Of a DNA stretch of 64,000 nt, positions 40,408 through 49,729 are shown one piece after another. This DNA comes from Mucilaginibacter gossypiicola (GTDB lineage Bacteria > Bacteroidota > Bacteroidia > Sphingobacteriales > Sphingobacteriaceae): assembly GCF_900110105.1 (NCBI RefSeq), contig NZ_FOCL01000003.1, positions 124,001 through 188,000 of the forward strand, read 5' to 3'. Position numbers and translations under genes: made by a program. A model generated the notes under the pieces. That model was not told where the DNA came from and ran no database searches. It was given only the letters and a program-made list of their open reading frames with translations. How positions within the stretch are numbered: the first letter of the stretch is position 1; each line of letters starts with the position of its first letter.

Positions 40408-41610
40408 ATGAAGCGATCCGGCAGTGCTGACTTACCTTTACATTACGGCTATGTACCACAATGGCTTGCCGAACGAATGGCTAAGCTTGGTCTTGCGGTA
40501 GTAGAAACCATTGTGATGGATTATGGTAAGGATGAAGTACTTCGCCGGTTAAGCGATCCCTTTTGGTTTCAGAGCCTGGGCGCTGTTATGGGGATGGATT
40601 GGCACTCCTCAGGCATAACAACCTCCGTAATGGGCGCTTTGAAAAAATCTATTAACCCACACAGCCGTGAATTAGGTATTTACATTTGCGGGGGAAAAGG
40701 CAAACACTCCAAACAAACCCCGGCCGAGCTTTTAAAAGTAGGCGAGGCCACCGGGCTCGATGGTAATTACCTGGTAAAATGCAGTAAACTAAGCGCTAAG
40801 GTTGATAATACTGCTATTCAGGATGGCTTCCAGCTTTATACCCATAATTTTATTTTGAGCGATACCGGCAAATGGGCTGTAGTGCAACAAGGCATGAGCG
40901 ATGCCAGCAGCACCGCCCGTCGTTACCACTGGCATTCGGAGCAGCTAAGTTCTTTTGTGGATGATCCACATACGTTTATCTACGGAAAAAACAACGGTTA
41001 TATCCTTAACATGACAGATAAGGAAGCAGATGGCTCACGCAACGGCGTTATGCAGATAGCTTCCGAAAATCCAGGTATCATGATCAACGAGATCAGCAAA
41101 CTGGTGATGCCCAATCATCATGAGGTATATGCGAAAGATGTAGATCTGAAACGACTTGGCGCGGTACTTTGGCTGGCTCATGAAAAACAACCAAAAGATT
41201 TTGAAGACCTGTTGCTATTGCAAGGCTTAGGGCCCCGCACTTTACAGTCGCTGGCCTTAGTAAGCGAAGTAATCCATGGCACCCCTTCACGGTTTAAGGA
41301 CCCGGCCAGGTTTTCCTTTGCACATGGCGGCAAGGATGGCGCTCCGTTCCCCGTTCCAACCAAAGTTTATGATGAAACTTTAAGCACCCTTCAAACGGCT
41401 ATTTATAAGGCAAAAATGGGCAACAGTGATAAAAACGAGGCTATCAAACGCCTCTCCCAAATAGCCGAAAACGCCGAAAAAGACTTTACGCCCAATGCCA
41501 ACTTCGATAAAGTTATTGAAAAGGAGCGTAACGACTCGTGGAAATACGCGGGCCGTACAGTTTTTGGCAGAGCAAAGCCGCCTGGTGAGCAACAGCTTAA
41601 ATTATTTTAA
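40408..41610 (+). CDS. DUF763 protein
   Basis: 400 residues from MKRSGSADLPLHYGYVPQWLAERM, the DUF763 opening. GMDWHSSGITTSVMGALK, GGKGKHSKQTP, and YHWHSEQLSSFVDDPH follow, all features of this family, whose function is not established. The C-terminal LLLLQGLGPRTLQSLALVSEVIHG resembles a helix-hairpin-helix DNA-binding element, so a DNA-related role is likely by inference. The longer frame from 40291 has no family match. Its end overlaps the convergent DUF4142 gene by 9 bases. Confidence 0.88.
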   Translation: MKRSGSADLPLHYGYVPQWLAERMAKLGLAVVETIVMDYGKDEVLRRLSDPFWFQSLGAVMGMDWHSSGITTSVMGALKKSINPHSRELGIYICGGKGKHSKQTPAELLKVGEATGLDGNYLVKCSKLSAKVDNTAIQDGFQLYTHNFILSDTGKWAVVQQGMSDASSTARRYHWHSEQLSSFVDDPHTFIYGKNNGYILNMTDKEADGSRNGVMQIASENPGIMINEISKLVMPNHHEVYAKDVDLKRLGAVLWLAHEKQPKDFEDLLLLQGLGPRTLQSLALVSEVIHGTPSRFKDPARFSFAHGGKDGAPFPVPTKVYDETLSTLQTAIYKAKMGNSDKNEAIKRLSQIAENAEKDFTPNANFDKVIEKERNDSWKYAGRTVFGRAKPPGEQQLKLF

Positions 41611-42135
41611 AGTAGTACTAATGAACTTTGCAGTATCTAAATGCGCCTGCAAACCGGGCAACATTTTATTCGCAAAATCGGCCAGGGAGGTGTTTTTCTT
41701 ATCTTGCCCTACTATTTTATACAAAGCTATCTGATCGGTATGGTCATTGATAACCATTTGTATATATGCCTTATCAAACGCTCCTGCTTTCTTCACGTCC
41801 AAATCGCTGATCATTTGCTGATGGATGGGACTTATTATAGCCGAATCTGCAATCAGGTTATCAGTTTTGAGTTTCTTGAAGTCATCAGCCAACATGGTGT
41901 GGTCATCAATCATTAGTTTGGCAAACTGAATAACCCGCTGATTTTTTGAATTTGCTATGGCCAAACCAGAAGCCTTTACCGATGCAAGGGTTGATTCTTC
42001 GCCGCTTTTCAGAAACAGCAGACCATTATCATCTATCTGCGCTTTATTGTAATTATTAGCTTGCCGGTTACTTTGGCAGGCCTGTAACATCGATAAAAAA
42101 AACATGCAAAATAAAACGCTTGTTAATCGGCTCAT
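41602..42135 (-). CDS. DUF4142 lipoprotein
   Basis: 177 residues: lipoprotein signal MSRLTSVLFCMFFLSMLQAC (lipobox LQAC, Cys20), then a ferritin-like helical DUF4142 domain (FAKLMIDDHTMLADDFKKL, KAYIQMVINDHTDQIALYK). The repeated DDHT/NDHT histidine motifs are typical of the family and hint at metal binding. Anchored in the outer or inner membrane facing the periplasm. Role unknown, often stress-linked. Confidence 0.88.
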   Translation of the reverse strand: MSRLTSVLFCMFFLSMLQACQSNRQANNYNKAQIDDNGLLFLKSGEESTLASVKASGLAIANSKNQRVIQFAKLMIDDHTMLADDFKKLKTDNLIADSAIISPIHQQMISDLDVKKAGAFDKAYIQMVINDHTDQIALYKIVGQDKKNTSLADFANKMLPGLQAHLDTAKFISTTLK

Positions 42136-42564
42136 GCTAATAGTTTAATGATCTAATTTAACAAAAAAAAGCAACAATAGTTTTCATATCTATTTTCAAA
42201 ACGCTCAAAATCCGCAACCCCACAAACAACTGATTAATAACACCTTTTCGCCTTAATCTCATAAAAAAACCTAATTGTTATTTTAAACATACACCTGAAG
42301 TGTAAAACCCACACTTGTATCTTTAATGATTTTTCATTAAATTTAAAATTGCCGCATAGAACAAATATGCTTTGCTAAATTTAATATTTGGCTCCTCCCT
42401 CGTCAGTAAACTTAAAAAACTGATAAACAAAAAGTTAACATCAATAAAACATGTTGAACTTTTAGATAAATACAAAATTTTGTAAATATTTTCTTACAAA
42501 CAAACAAAAGGGCATCAATGTTGAGGCAAATTAAAATGAACAAACTAAACGAAACCTTTGCACT
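42136..42564. other. AT-rich gene-free stretch before the response regulator
   Basis: 429 bases, no credible gene. Near its end lies AACCTTTG (42553-42560), one mismatch from TAnnTTTG, 4 bases before the response-regulator ATG. A 12-codon frame (42538-42573) overlaps that ATG and is probably chance. Confidence 0.5.
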
Positions 42565-43203
42565 ATGGTAAACGCCGAAAAAATCACATGTTATTGCTTC
42601 AATAAAGATTGTGCTGCCTCTATATATAACGATACCACCTGTTTATCAATACAAGTGCCTCTTGAAGTAGCATTGTCGCGTACATTAAATTGTATTGAAT
42701 GCGGTGCAGAACTTTTATCTCCATTACTTATAGAAATAAAAAAAGATATCCTCAATCTTATTAAAGACGATCAACAGCATTCGGTAGCTATTATTGATGA
42801 TGATATCATTTTTCACGAAACAGTTAAAATCATTTTAAAAGATAATTGGTTAAACGCAAGCTTTTATATGAACCCTGAACCGGTATATAATAAGTTATAC
42901 AGCAACCGCAATAAACATTCGGAAATACCTAATATTATTTTCCTTGATTTGGATATGCCGCTAATGGATGGTTGGGAGTTTTTAGATTTGTTCAATAACA
43001 TTCATCGTTCGCTTGCAAAGTCGGTCTCTATTTATATTATCTCAAACTCTGTTGACCCATCTGATCATAAACGAATTAAAGCATACCCTTTTGTTAAAAG
43101 CTTTATTTCAAAACCATTAACCAGGCACTTTTTAAGCAAGATCAACGAAGAAGTTTCAAAGAATGCAACCGGCCTTGAACTAAAACCGGCATCAAACTGG
43201 TAG
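42565..43203 (+). CDS. Response regulator receiver protein with Cys-rich N-terminus
   Basis: 212 residues. Residues 1-50 carry six cysteines (9, 11, 16, 26, 43, 46) ending in CIECGAEL, a likely zinc-binding region. Residues 72-200 are a receiver domain: acidic cluster Asp78-80, phospho-acceptor Asp128 (FLDLDMPLMDGWE), Ser160 at the switch and Lys183 (SKPL). No output domain follows, so it may act by protein contact, the Cys-rich part being an unusual N-terminal partner. The cognate kinase is not in the window. A clear terminator follows. Confidence 0.85.
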   Translation: MVNAEKITCYCFNKDCAASIYNDTTCLSIQVPLEVALSRTLNCIECGAELLSPLLIEIKKDILNLIKDDQQHSVAIIDDDIIFHETVKIILKDNWLNASFYMNPEPVYNKLYSNRNKHSEIPNIIFLDLDMPLMDGWEFLDLFNNIHRSLAKSVSIYIISNSVDPSDHKRIKAYPFVKSFISKPLTRHFLSKINEEVSKNATGLELKPASNW

Positions 43204-43228
43204 CAATTAAATTTAGCAGCTAAGATAT

Positions 43229-43250
43229 AAGGAAGCCTTCGGGCTTCCTT
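43229..43250 (+). terminator. Terminator after the response regulator
   Basis: AAGGAAGCC-TTCG-GGCTTCCTT, a UUCG-type tetraloop hairpin, followed by TTGTGTTTTG. Confidence 0.85.
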
Positions 43251-43301
43251 TTGTGTTTTGTCTGGTCTGAAAAAGCCATGATGAAACTTTACCTTTGCCA
43301 A

Positions 43302-45212
43302 ATGGACTATTTTAAAAAACTGCTCAACCTGTTACAAATTGAGCAGGATGAAGACCGTCGGGCATACCTCAAACTAACCGAAACATCATCAACTGCCGAA
43401 CGCCGGGCAGCAGGCCTAACCTGGTACCCTATAGCCATAAAAGGTACAGAAATAGGCCGGGGCGATTATTTAACTGTTGAAATTGAACGACCTTCGCACC
43501 AGGACCTTAGTCACCAATTCAGGTTTGGGGCTTCGGCAGCATTGTTTTCAAATCATGATCCTAAAACCGATCGTATAAATGGTACGGTATCCTACCAGGG
43601 TGGTAACCGGCTAAAATTAACGTTGAACACCGAAGAATTGCCCGATTGGAGCCGGAATGGGAAACTCGGCATCGACCTGCTGTTTGATGATAATAGCTAT
43701 GATGAAATGCAGAAGGCGCTCAAACTGGCTGCTAAACTTATCGACGATAATAAAGACGGTCACCTTACCCGTGTACTAACCGGCCAAAGTGCGCCTGCTT
43801 TCATTCCCGAAACAATTCATTATCCGCTTCAAGGCTTAAATGATTCACAACGCCAAGCTGTTCAAAAAATAATAGAAGCGCAGGAACTGGCCATAGTACA
43901 CGGCCCTCCGGGTACAGGCAAAACAACTACACTTGTACAAGCTATTAAAACACTCATAAAGCAAAATAAGCAACAGATCCTGGTAGTGGCGCCAAGCAAT
44001 ACAGCCGTCGACCTACTGAGTGAAAAGCTGAATAACGAAGGCTTAAATGTGCTGCGTATAGGTAACCCGGCAAGGGTATCTGAAAAGTTAATGGCTTTAA
44101 CTTTAGATAGCAGGATAAGTGCCCATAATGATATGAAGGAGATCAAAAAGCTTAAAAAGCAGGCTTCTGAATACAAAAATATGGCGCACAAATACAAGCG
44201 CAATTTTGGCAAAGCTGAGCGCGACCAGCGTAAGGCGCTTTTTGATGCAGCACATCAGCTTATTAAAGAAGTAGATAAAACCGAGCAATTTATTGCTGAA
44301 GACCTGATCGGCAAGGCGCAGATCATCACAGCTACACTTGTAGGAGCAAATCATTACACCATCCGCGACTTAAAGTTTCATACCGTAGTTATTGACGAAG
44401 CCGGGCAGGCCCTTGAACCTGCTTGTTGGATCCCAATATCGAAAGCAAAAAAAGTAATCCTTGCAGGCGACCACTTGCAGCTCCCCCCTACCATTAAATC
44501 ACAACAGGCGGCAAAGGACGGACTGAGCACTACACTGCTTGAAAAATGCGCTGCCTTGTATCCCGAAGCAGTTGTTTTGCTCGAGGAACAATACCGGATG
44601 AATGAGGCTATTATGGACTTTTCATCAAAAGAGTTTTATGACAACAGGTTGAAGGCTAATGAATCGGTAGCGAACCGGCTATTATTTCCGGGAGATATTC
44701 CGCTTAGCTTTGTAGACACGGCAGGTTGTGGCTTTGACGAAAAACAGGAAGGTACAAGTACGGCAAACCCTGAAGAAGCGGCATTCCTCTTCAAACACCT
44801 TCACAAACTGGTTGGTGAACTTAAAGAACATTATTCAGCTGAAAACTTCCCAACTATAGCTGTCATATCTCCTTATAAAGAACAGATCAGGATTTTAAAC
44901 CAGTTATTGTCGGATTCGCCTGAGTTGATGGTGTATGCTGATAAAATTGCCGTTAACACTATTGATAGCTTCCAGGGGCAGGAACGCGATGTTGTTTACA
45001 TTAGTTTAACCCGAAGCAATACTGAAGGAGAAATTGGCTTCCTCAATGATATTCGCCGCATGAACGTAGCCATGACCCGCGCCCGCAAAAAGCTGGTGAT
45101 GATTGGTGACAGTTCAACACTTGCGTATGCTCCTTTTTATGCAGATATGATCAGTTATACCGAACAACTAAACGGTTATCAAAGCGCATGGGATTACGCA
45201 GGATACGATTAA
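43302..45212 (+). CDS. UPF1/IGHMBP2-like superfamily 1 DNA/RNA helicase
   Basis: 636 residues from MDYFKKLLNLLQIEQ. Walker A GPPGTGKT (201-208), Walker B IDEAGQ (364-369), LAGDHLQLPPTI, LLEEQYRMNEAI, and the late motifs VNTIDSFQGQERDVVYISLTRS and RRMNVAMTRARKKLVMIGD are those of UPF1-like SF1B helicases. A beta-barrel region (about 45-125) precedes the core as in IGHMBP2. The frame's earlier start at 43251 runs through the preceding terminator and is rejected. Probably an ATP-driven 5'-3' nucleic-acid unwinder; partner unknown. Confidence 0.93.
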   Translation: MDYFKKLLNLLQIEQDEDRRAYLKLTETSSTAERRAAGLTWYPIAIKGTEIGRGDYLTVEIERPSHQDLSHQFRFGASAALFSNHDPKTDRINGTVSYQGGNRLKLTLNTEELPDWSRNGKLGIDLLFDDNSYDEMQKALKLAAKLIDDNKDGHLTRVLTGQSAPAFIPETIHYPLQGLNDSQRQAVQKIIEAQELAIVHGPPGTGKTTTLVQAIKTLIKQNKQQILVVAPSNTAVDLLSEKLNNEGLNVLRIGNPARVSEKLMALTLDSRISAHNDMKEIKKLKKQASEYKNMAHKYKRNFGKAERDQRKALFDAAHQLIKEVDKTEQFIAEDLIGKAQIITATLVGANHYTIRDLKFHTVVIDEAGQALEPACWIPISKAKKVILAGDHLQLPPTIKSQQAAKDGLSTTLLEKCAALYPEAVVLLEEQYRMNEAIMDFSSKEFYDNRLKANESVANRLLFPGDIPLSFVDTAGCGFDEKQEGTSTANPEEAAFLFKHLHKLVGELKEHYSAENFPTIAVISPYKEQIRILNQLLSDSPELMVYADKIAVNTIDSFQGQERDVVYISLTRSNTEGEIGFLNDIRRMNVAMTRARKKLVMIGDSSTLAYAPFYADMISYTEQLNGYQSAWDYAGYD

Positions 45213-45301
45213 ACGTCAATTGTTTGTTACATAAGCTTTAATATTATTACAGCTTGGGATAATGGTTAAATTTATCTTTTAGCCTTATAACCAGCGCTGC
45301 C

Positions 45302-47629
45302 ATGATTTTTAAACCGTATCAGCTAACCAAGCTCATTGCTTTCATAAGCTTCTTTATTTCTTTAACCCAAACCGGCAAAGCATCGGCCCAAACCAATACC
45401 GACGACCCGCATTTGGGAATTATTCCCGCTCCAGCCTCAATTACCAAAGGCAGCGGTACGTTTACTTTTACTCCGCTTACATCCATTAAAGCAGACAACC
45501 CAAAAGATAAAGCTGTTTTATGGCTGAAAGAATATCTGCAGGAGAACCGGCACCTGAATATTAAAATAGCCAAATATAATTCAAAACTCAAGGCGGCAAA
45601 AAGCAAAGGCCTGATCCTGACTTCAAAAGGGGCGAATAAATTACCGAATGAAGGCTATAAACTCACCATCACGCCACGCAATATCATTATTGTTGGCAAA
45701 GATGCAGGCCTGTTTTACGGCATTCAAACTTTACTACAACTTTTCCCGGTTGAAAATACAGCCACTTACAAATTACCATGCGCGGTAATTGAGGATTCGC
45801 CCCGCTTTGGGTATAGGGGGATGATGCTGGATGTTTCCCGCCATTTCTTTACCATTCCGCAGGTAAAAAAAGTTATAGAGCTTATCGCGTCTTATAAACT
45901 GAATACCTTTCACTGGCATTTGGTTGACGGCCAGGGGTGGCGTATCGAGATCAAAAAGTATCCTAAGCTTACCCAGGTGGGTGCTTTCCGCCAGCAAACC
46001 ATGTTTGGCAGCAATCGTGATTGGCCCGATTCGCTTAGTTATGGTGGTTTTTACACCCAGGAACAAATTAAAGATGTAGTAAAATTTGCGGCAGACAGGT
46101 ATATTAACGTAATCCCCGAAATCGAAATGCCTGCCCATTCCGAAGCTGCATTGCGTGCCTATCCCGAATTTAAATGCGATACCGTTGCTGGTCAAAAAGC
46201 ACCACGGGATATCAATAACCTGTACTGCCCTACCGAGCAAACTTTTACCTTTTTACAGGATGTGCTTATTGAAGTAATGGATTTGTTCCCGAGCAAGTAT
46301 ATTCACATTGGTGGTGATGAAGCAGGTAAAGAACCATGGAAGCAATCGGCATTTTGCCAGGCTTTAATGAAGGAAAAGGGACTGAAAGATGAAAAAGAAC
46401 TGCAAAGCTATTTTATCTCGAGGATAGAGAAATTCATCAATTCGAAAGGCCGCAGCATTATAGGCTGGGATGAAATCCTGGAAGGCGGCCTTGCTCCTAA
46501 CGCTACGGTGATGAGCTGGCAGGGCGAGGAAGGTGGTATTAACGCTGCCCATCAAAAGCATAACGTGATCATGACGCCTCAAACTACCGGCAATTACTTT
46601 GATCATTACCAAAGCAGCTCACCACAAGAGCCGGTATCATTTGGCCGTTACGCCACTTTAGAGGAAACTTACAATTACGATCCGGTTTCAAAGCAATTGA
46701 CTCCCGACGAACAGAAATATATAATAGGCACCCAGGGTAACCTTTGGACGGAATATGTACCGACCGTTGCAAAATTGCAATACCAGATCATGCCGAGAGT
46801 CTTCGCTTTATCGGAAGTGGCATGGACCCAACCCGCCAATAAAGACTACACCAATTTTTCTGAAGTACGGTTGGCTAAGCATTTTGCAAGATTAGATGCC
46901 ATGAACTATAACTACCGTGTACCAACTGCATTAACCACAATTGATACAATGGTTGTTGGCCCTCATTTTGTATATACCTTAAAATCGGTTGTACCGGGTG
47001 CTAAAATCTATTATACGCTCAACGGTCGCGACCCATTGGATACTGACCTTCAGTATGACGGACCAATCACTTTTTCCATCCCGCAAAACGAAAAAAGGGA
47101 ACTAAGGACAAGGGTAATCACACCATCTGGTCGCAGAAGTATTGCAACACGTACCCTGATGTATAACAAAGCACTCATCCCGGCTGTAAACTACACCGCC
47201 AATCAGCAGGGGCTTAAATACAAGTGGGCAAAAAACACATTCACATCACCCGATCAGCTTAGCTACGCTGCACCGCAAGATTCGGCCATCAGCAATAAAC
47301 TGGATGCAGAAGCTTTGAAAAAGGACAACCCTAATTTTGGCGTGGTTTATGACGGTTACGTGAATATATTAGCCGATGGTACTTATAACTTTACCCTTGC
47401 AAATTATGTCGCCAGTCAGTTATTTATTGATGGCGTACAATTAACAGAAGCTGAATATGCGCTGCCGCTGGCAAAAGGTTTTCATCAGATAAAGGTAAAG
47501 TACATATATAACGCACCTCCGCCCCCTACCGGCAGGTACAGGCCACGTGTAGCACCGCTTAAAGTTTATGTTACCGCACCCGGAAATTTTGAAAAGAAAG
47601 AGCTTGCTGCAGCCGACCTTTATTATTAA
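45302..47629 (+). CDS. Secreted beta-N-acetylhexosaminidase, GH20, with C-terminal PA14-like domain
   Basis: 775 residues. Signal peptide (to about residue 30, KASAQ), GH20b N-terminal domain (about 36-160), GH20 catalytic barrel with the Asp339-Glu340 pair in HIGGDEA, a chitobiase-type C-terminal domain (VPGAKIYYTLNGRDP), and a PA14-like tail (GVVYDGYVNILADGTYNFTL, QLFIDGVQL). It cleaves terminal GlcNAc or GalNAc from glycans or chitin fragments. Only 3 bases before the LLM gene, so probably co-transcribed. TATCTTTT (45273-45280) is a near -7 box. Confidence 0.93.
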   Translation: MIFKPYQLTKLIAFISFFISLTQTGKASAQTNTDDPHLGIIPAPASITKGSGTFTFTPLTSIKADNPKDKAVLWLKEYLQENRHLNIKIAKYNSKLKAAKSKGLILTSKGANKLPNEGYKLTITPRNIIIVGKDAGLFYGIQTLLQLFPVENTATYKLPCAVIEDSPRFGYRGMMLDVSRHFFTIPQVKKVIELIASYKLNTFHWHLVDGQGWRIEIKKYPKLTQVGAFRQQTMFGSNRDWPDSLSYGGFYTQEQIKDVVKFAADRYINVIPEIEMPAHSEAALRAYPEFKCDTVAGQKAPRDINNLYCPTEQTFTFLQDVLIEVMDLFPSKYIHIGGDEAGKEPWKQSAFCQALMKEKGLKDEKELQSYFISRIEKFINSKGRSIIGWDEILEGGLAPNATVMSWQGEEGGINAAHQKHNVIMTPQTTGNYFDHYQSSSPQEPVSFGRYATLEETYNYDPVSKQLTPDEQKYIIGTQGNLWTEYVPTVAKLQYQIMPRVFALSEVAWTQPANKDYTNFSEVRLAKHFARLDAMNYNYRVPTALTTIDTMVVGPHFVYTLKSVVPGAKIYYTLNGRDPLDTDLQYDGPITFSIPQNEKRELRTRVITPSGRRSIATRTLMYNKALIPAVNYTANQQGLKYKWAKNTFTSPDQLSYAAPQDSAISNKLDAEALKKDNPNFGVVYDGYVNILADGTYNFTLANYVASQLFIDGVQLTEAEYALPLAKGFHQIKVKYIYNAPPPPTGRYRPRVAPLKVYVTAPGNFEKKELAAADLYY

Positions 47630-47632
47630 TAC

Positions 47633-48670
47633 ATGGAGTTAGGTATAAGCACTTTTGGCGAGGTGCATCCCGATGGCAAGAGCGGCAACGCTGTAAATGC
47701 CCACAAACGGGTTCAGGAATTATTGGAAGAAGTAAAACTGGCCGATGAGGTAGGCCTGGATGTTTTCGCTTTTGGCGAGCATCACCGTCCTGATTTTGTG
47801 ATCTCAGCACCAGAAATACTCATCTCTGCCGCGGCAGCTATTACCAAAAACATCCGACTGTCGAGCTCGGTTACTGTATTAAGCTCTGCAGACCCGGTGC
47901 GAACATTTCAAAATTTTGCTACTGCAGATTTGGTTTCGGGCGGCCGTGTTGAAATGATAGCCGGTCGGGGTTCATTCATTGAGTCGTTCCCTCTTTTTGG
48001 TTTTGATCTGAATGATTACGATGCCCTGTTCACTGAAAAACTTGAAATGTTTTTGCAGATCAACAAACAGGAAATTGTTTCGTGGCAAGGTAATTTCCGG
48101 GCACCGATCAGGAACCAGGGCGTATACCCTCGCCCTTTACAACCAGAAATACCTGTTTGGATTGGCGTTGGTGGCACCCCAGCCTCTGCTAAACGAGCGG
48201 GAGCATTAAACCTGCCCATGATTATTGCCATATTGGGTAGCGCGCCAAAACATTTTGTTACGTTTGTTGAGCTCTACCGCGAATCCGCAGCTAAGGCCGG
48301 GCATGACGTGAACAAACTGCAACTGGCTATCAGCTCGCAATTTTATGTGGCCGAGAACTCACAGCAGGCGGCTGATGAATTTTACCCAAGCTATGAGGCC
48401 CTCATGACCCGTGTTGGCAAAGACAGGGGCTGGTCGCCCATGACAAGGGAGCAATTTGAATACCTTCGCGATTTTGGGCCACTGGTTGTTGGCGATCCAC
48501 AACAGGCTATCGACAAAATTATGCAACAATATGAACTTTTTGGCAATACCCGTTTTGTAGCTCAATTGGTTACCGGTTTTACCAAACACAAGGATATTTT
48601 AAAAGCCATTGAAATTTACGGCACAAAGGTAGCTCCCGTTGTTCGCAAAGAAACCAAAGCAAAAGTTTAG
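47633..48670 (+). CDS. LLM-class flavin-dependent oxidoreductase
   Basis: 345 residues. TIM-barrel of the luciferase-like monooxygenase group: ELGISTFGEVHPD near the start, FAFGEHHRPDFVISAPEI (about 42-59), GGRVEMIAGRGSFIESFPLFG and RNQGVYPRPLQPEIPVWIGVGG. Such enzymes use FMNH2 or F420 to oxidise small substrates. It follows the GH20 gene by 3 bases and overlaps the convergent hydrolase gene by 4 bases. Substrate unknown. Confidence 0.9.
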   Translation: MELGISTFGEVHPDGKSGNAVNAHKRVQELLEEVKLADEVGLDVFAFGEHHRPDFVISAPEILISAAAAITKNIRLSSSVTVLSSADPVRTFQNFATADLVSGGRVEMIAGRGSFIESFPLFGFDLNDYDALFTEKLEMFLQINKQEIVSWQGNFRAPIRNQGVYPRPLQPEIPVWIGVGGTPASAKRAGALNLPMIIAILGSAPKHFVTFVELYRESAAKAGHDVNKLQLAISSQFYVAENSQQAADEFYPSYEALMTRVGKDRGWSPMTREQFEYLRDFGPLVVGDPQQAIDKIMQQYELFGNTRFVAQLVTGFTKHKDILKAIEIYGTKVAPVVRKETKAKV

Positions 48671-49458
48671 GCTTTTGCTTTGGTTAAAAACGCTTCAATG
48701 ATAGGCACTGCAGGGTAGCCGCCGTCTCCACTTACATCCTCAATCTCACCTATATAATCGCCATGGCCACCGGGTAGGATGCAAAGCTCAGCATCAGGTA
48801 ACATACGGTATAATTCCAGGGTATGTTCTGGCCTGATCACATCTTTATCCCCGGCAATCACCAACGCCGGCATTGTAATAGAACGAATAGCGTCGTCGCC
48901 CCAGTCTTCAAAAGCTTGCATACGACTAAGGTCCCGTTTATGCATTATTTCTAAAGCAGCCTGGTCATTATTTATAGCGAGAAACGCCTCCTGCAAAGGC
49001 TTGGGCATACTATCCAGGGTTGCGTTTTTCATAAAATCCCAAAACCAGGAGTCGAAACCGCTGCGTTTATAAAACGAGGACGCTATGACGATTTTATGTA
49101 CTAATTGCGGATGCCTGATCGCCAACTGCATTGCGGTGTTACCACCGTTACTAAAACCCATGATATCAGCCTGTTTTATATCCAAATGTTTAAGTAAAGC
49201 CGCAATGTCATCGGCATCCTGTTCAAATGAAGTGGGCACGCCCCTATCTGGCGTACGCCCGTGCGCCTGTAGGTCTACCCCTATTACCTTGTGTTTTTTT
49301 GCAAAAGTTGACAACACACGACCAAAAGTAACATAGATATCCGAACCACCGCCGTGAACCAGCACCAACGGGAAACCCTCTCCATGAATTTCGTAATACA
49401 TTTTCAGGCCATTAACAACGGCATAGTTACCGGCAGTGTTTGTTTGTGTCATATCCAT
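48667..49458 (-). CDS. Alpha/beta hydrolase
   Basis: 263 residues. HGGGSD (35-40) oxyanion region, nucleophile elbow GFSNGG with Ser103, Asp in AGDKDVIRPEH and His in PGGHGDYIG complete the triad. No signal peptide, so cytoplasmic. Typical of epoxide-hydrolase/lactonase-type members; the exact reaction is open. Two start choices (residues M1 and M3) make no difference to the fold. Confidence 0.88.
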   Translation of the reverse strand: MDMTQTNTAGNYAVVNGLKMYYEIHGEGFPLVLVHGGGSDIYVTFGRVLSTFAKKHKVIGVDLQAHGRTPDRGVPTSFEQDADDIAALLKHLDIKQADIMGFSNGGNTAMQLAIRHPQLVHKIVIASSFYKRSGFDSWFWDFMKNATLDSMPKPLQEAFLAINNDQAALEIMHKRDLSRMQAFEDWGDDAIRSITMPALVIAGDKDVIRPEHTLELYRMLPDAELCILPGGHGDYIGEIEDVSGDGGYPAVPIIEAFLTKAKA

Positions 49459-49611
49459 AGGTTTAATATCTCAAATATACCGCTATCTATGACCACTTGA
49501 GGGCGTGAAAGTGACAATATGGGGCTTCAAAAATGACAAAGTATTCTATCGCCACTTTATATCTGGTGATCAAATCCAGCGAACATTGAAAGTGGATGAC
49601 AAAAAGTTGGA

Positions 49612-49685
49612 CTGTCAGTCTGAGCCTGTCGAAGACTCGCGCGGAGAGGCGAACCCACCATGCTTCGACGCGCTCAGCATGACAG
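49612..49685. repeat. Imperfect inverted repeat CTGTCAGTCTGAGC...
   Basis: 23-base arms (49612-49634, 49663-49685) pair at 19 of 23 positions; the mismatches fall as two dinucleotides. It resembles a mobile intergenic element containing TCGAAG/CTTCGA. It lies between the alpha/beta hydrolase and GH9 genes. Confidence 0.75.
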
Positions 49686-49729
49686 CCGTCTTAAACATGC
49701 CACGTGTAAATGGTTCGACACAAAATCAA

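Noticed and set aside
42538..42573. 12-codon upstream frame overlapping the response-regulator start
   Set aside because: Very short; the likely transcript start lies after it, so it would not be in the mRNA.
45773..46240. 155-residue antisense frame inside the GH20 gene
   Set aside because: Shadow of the GH20 catalytic barrel codons.
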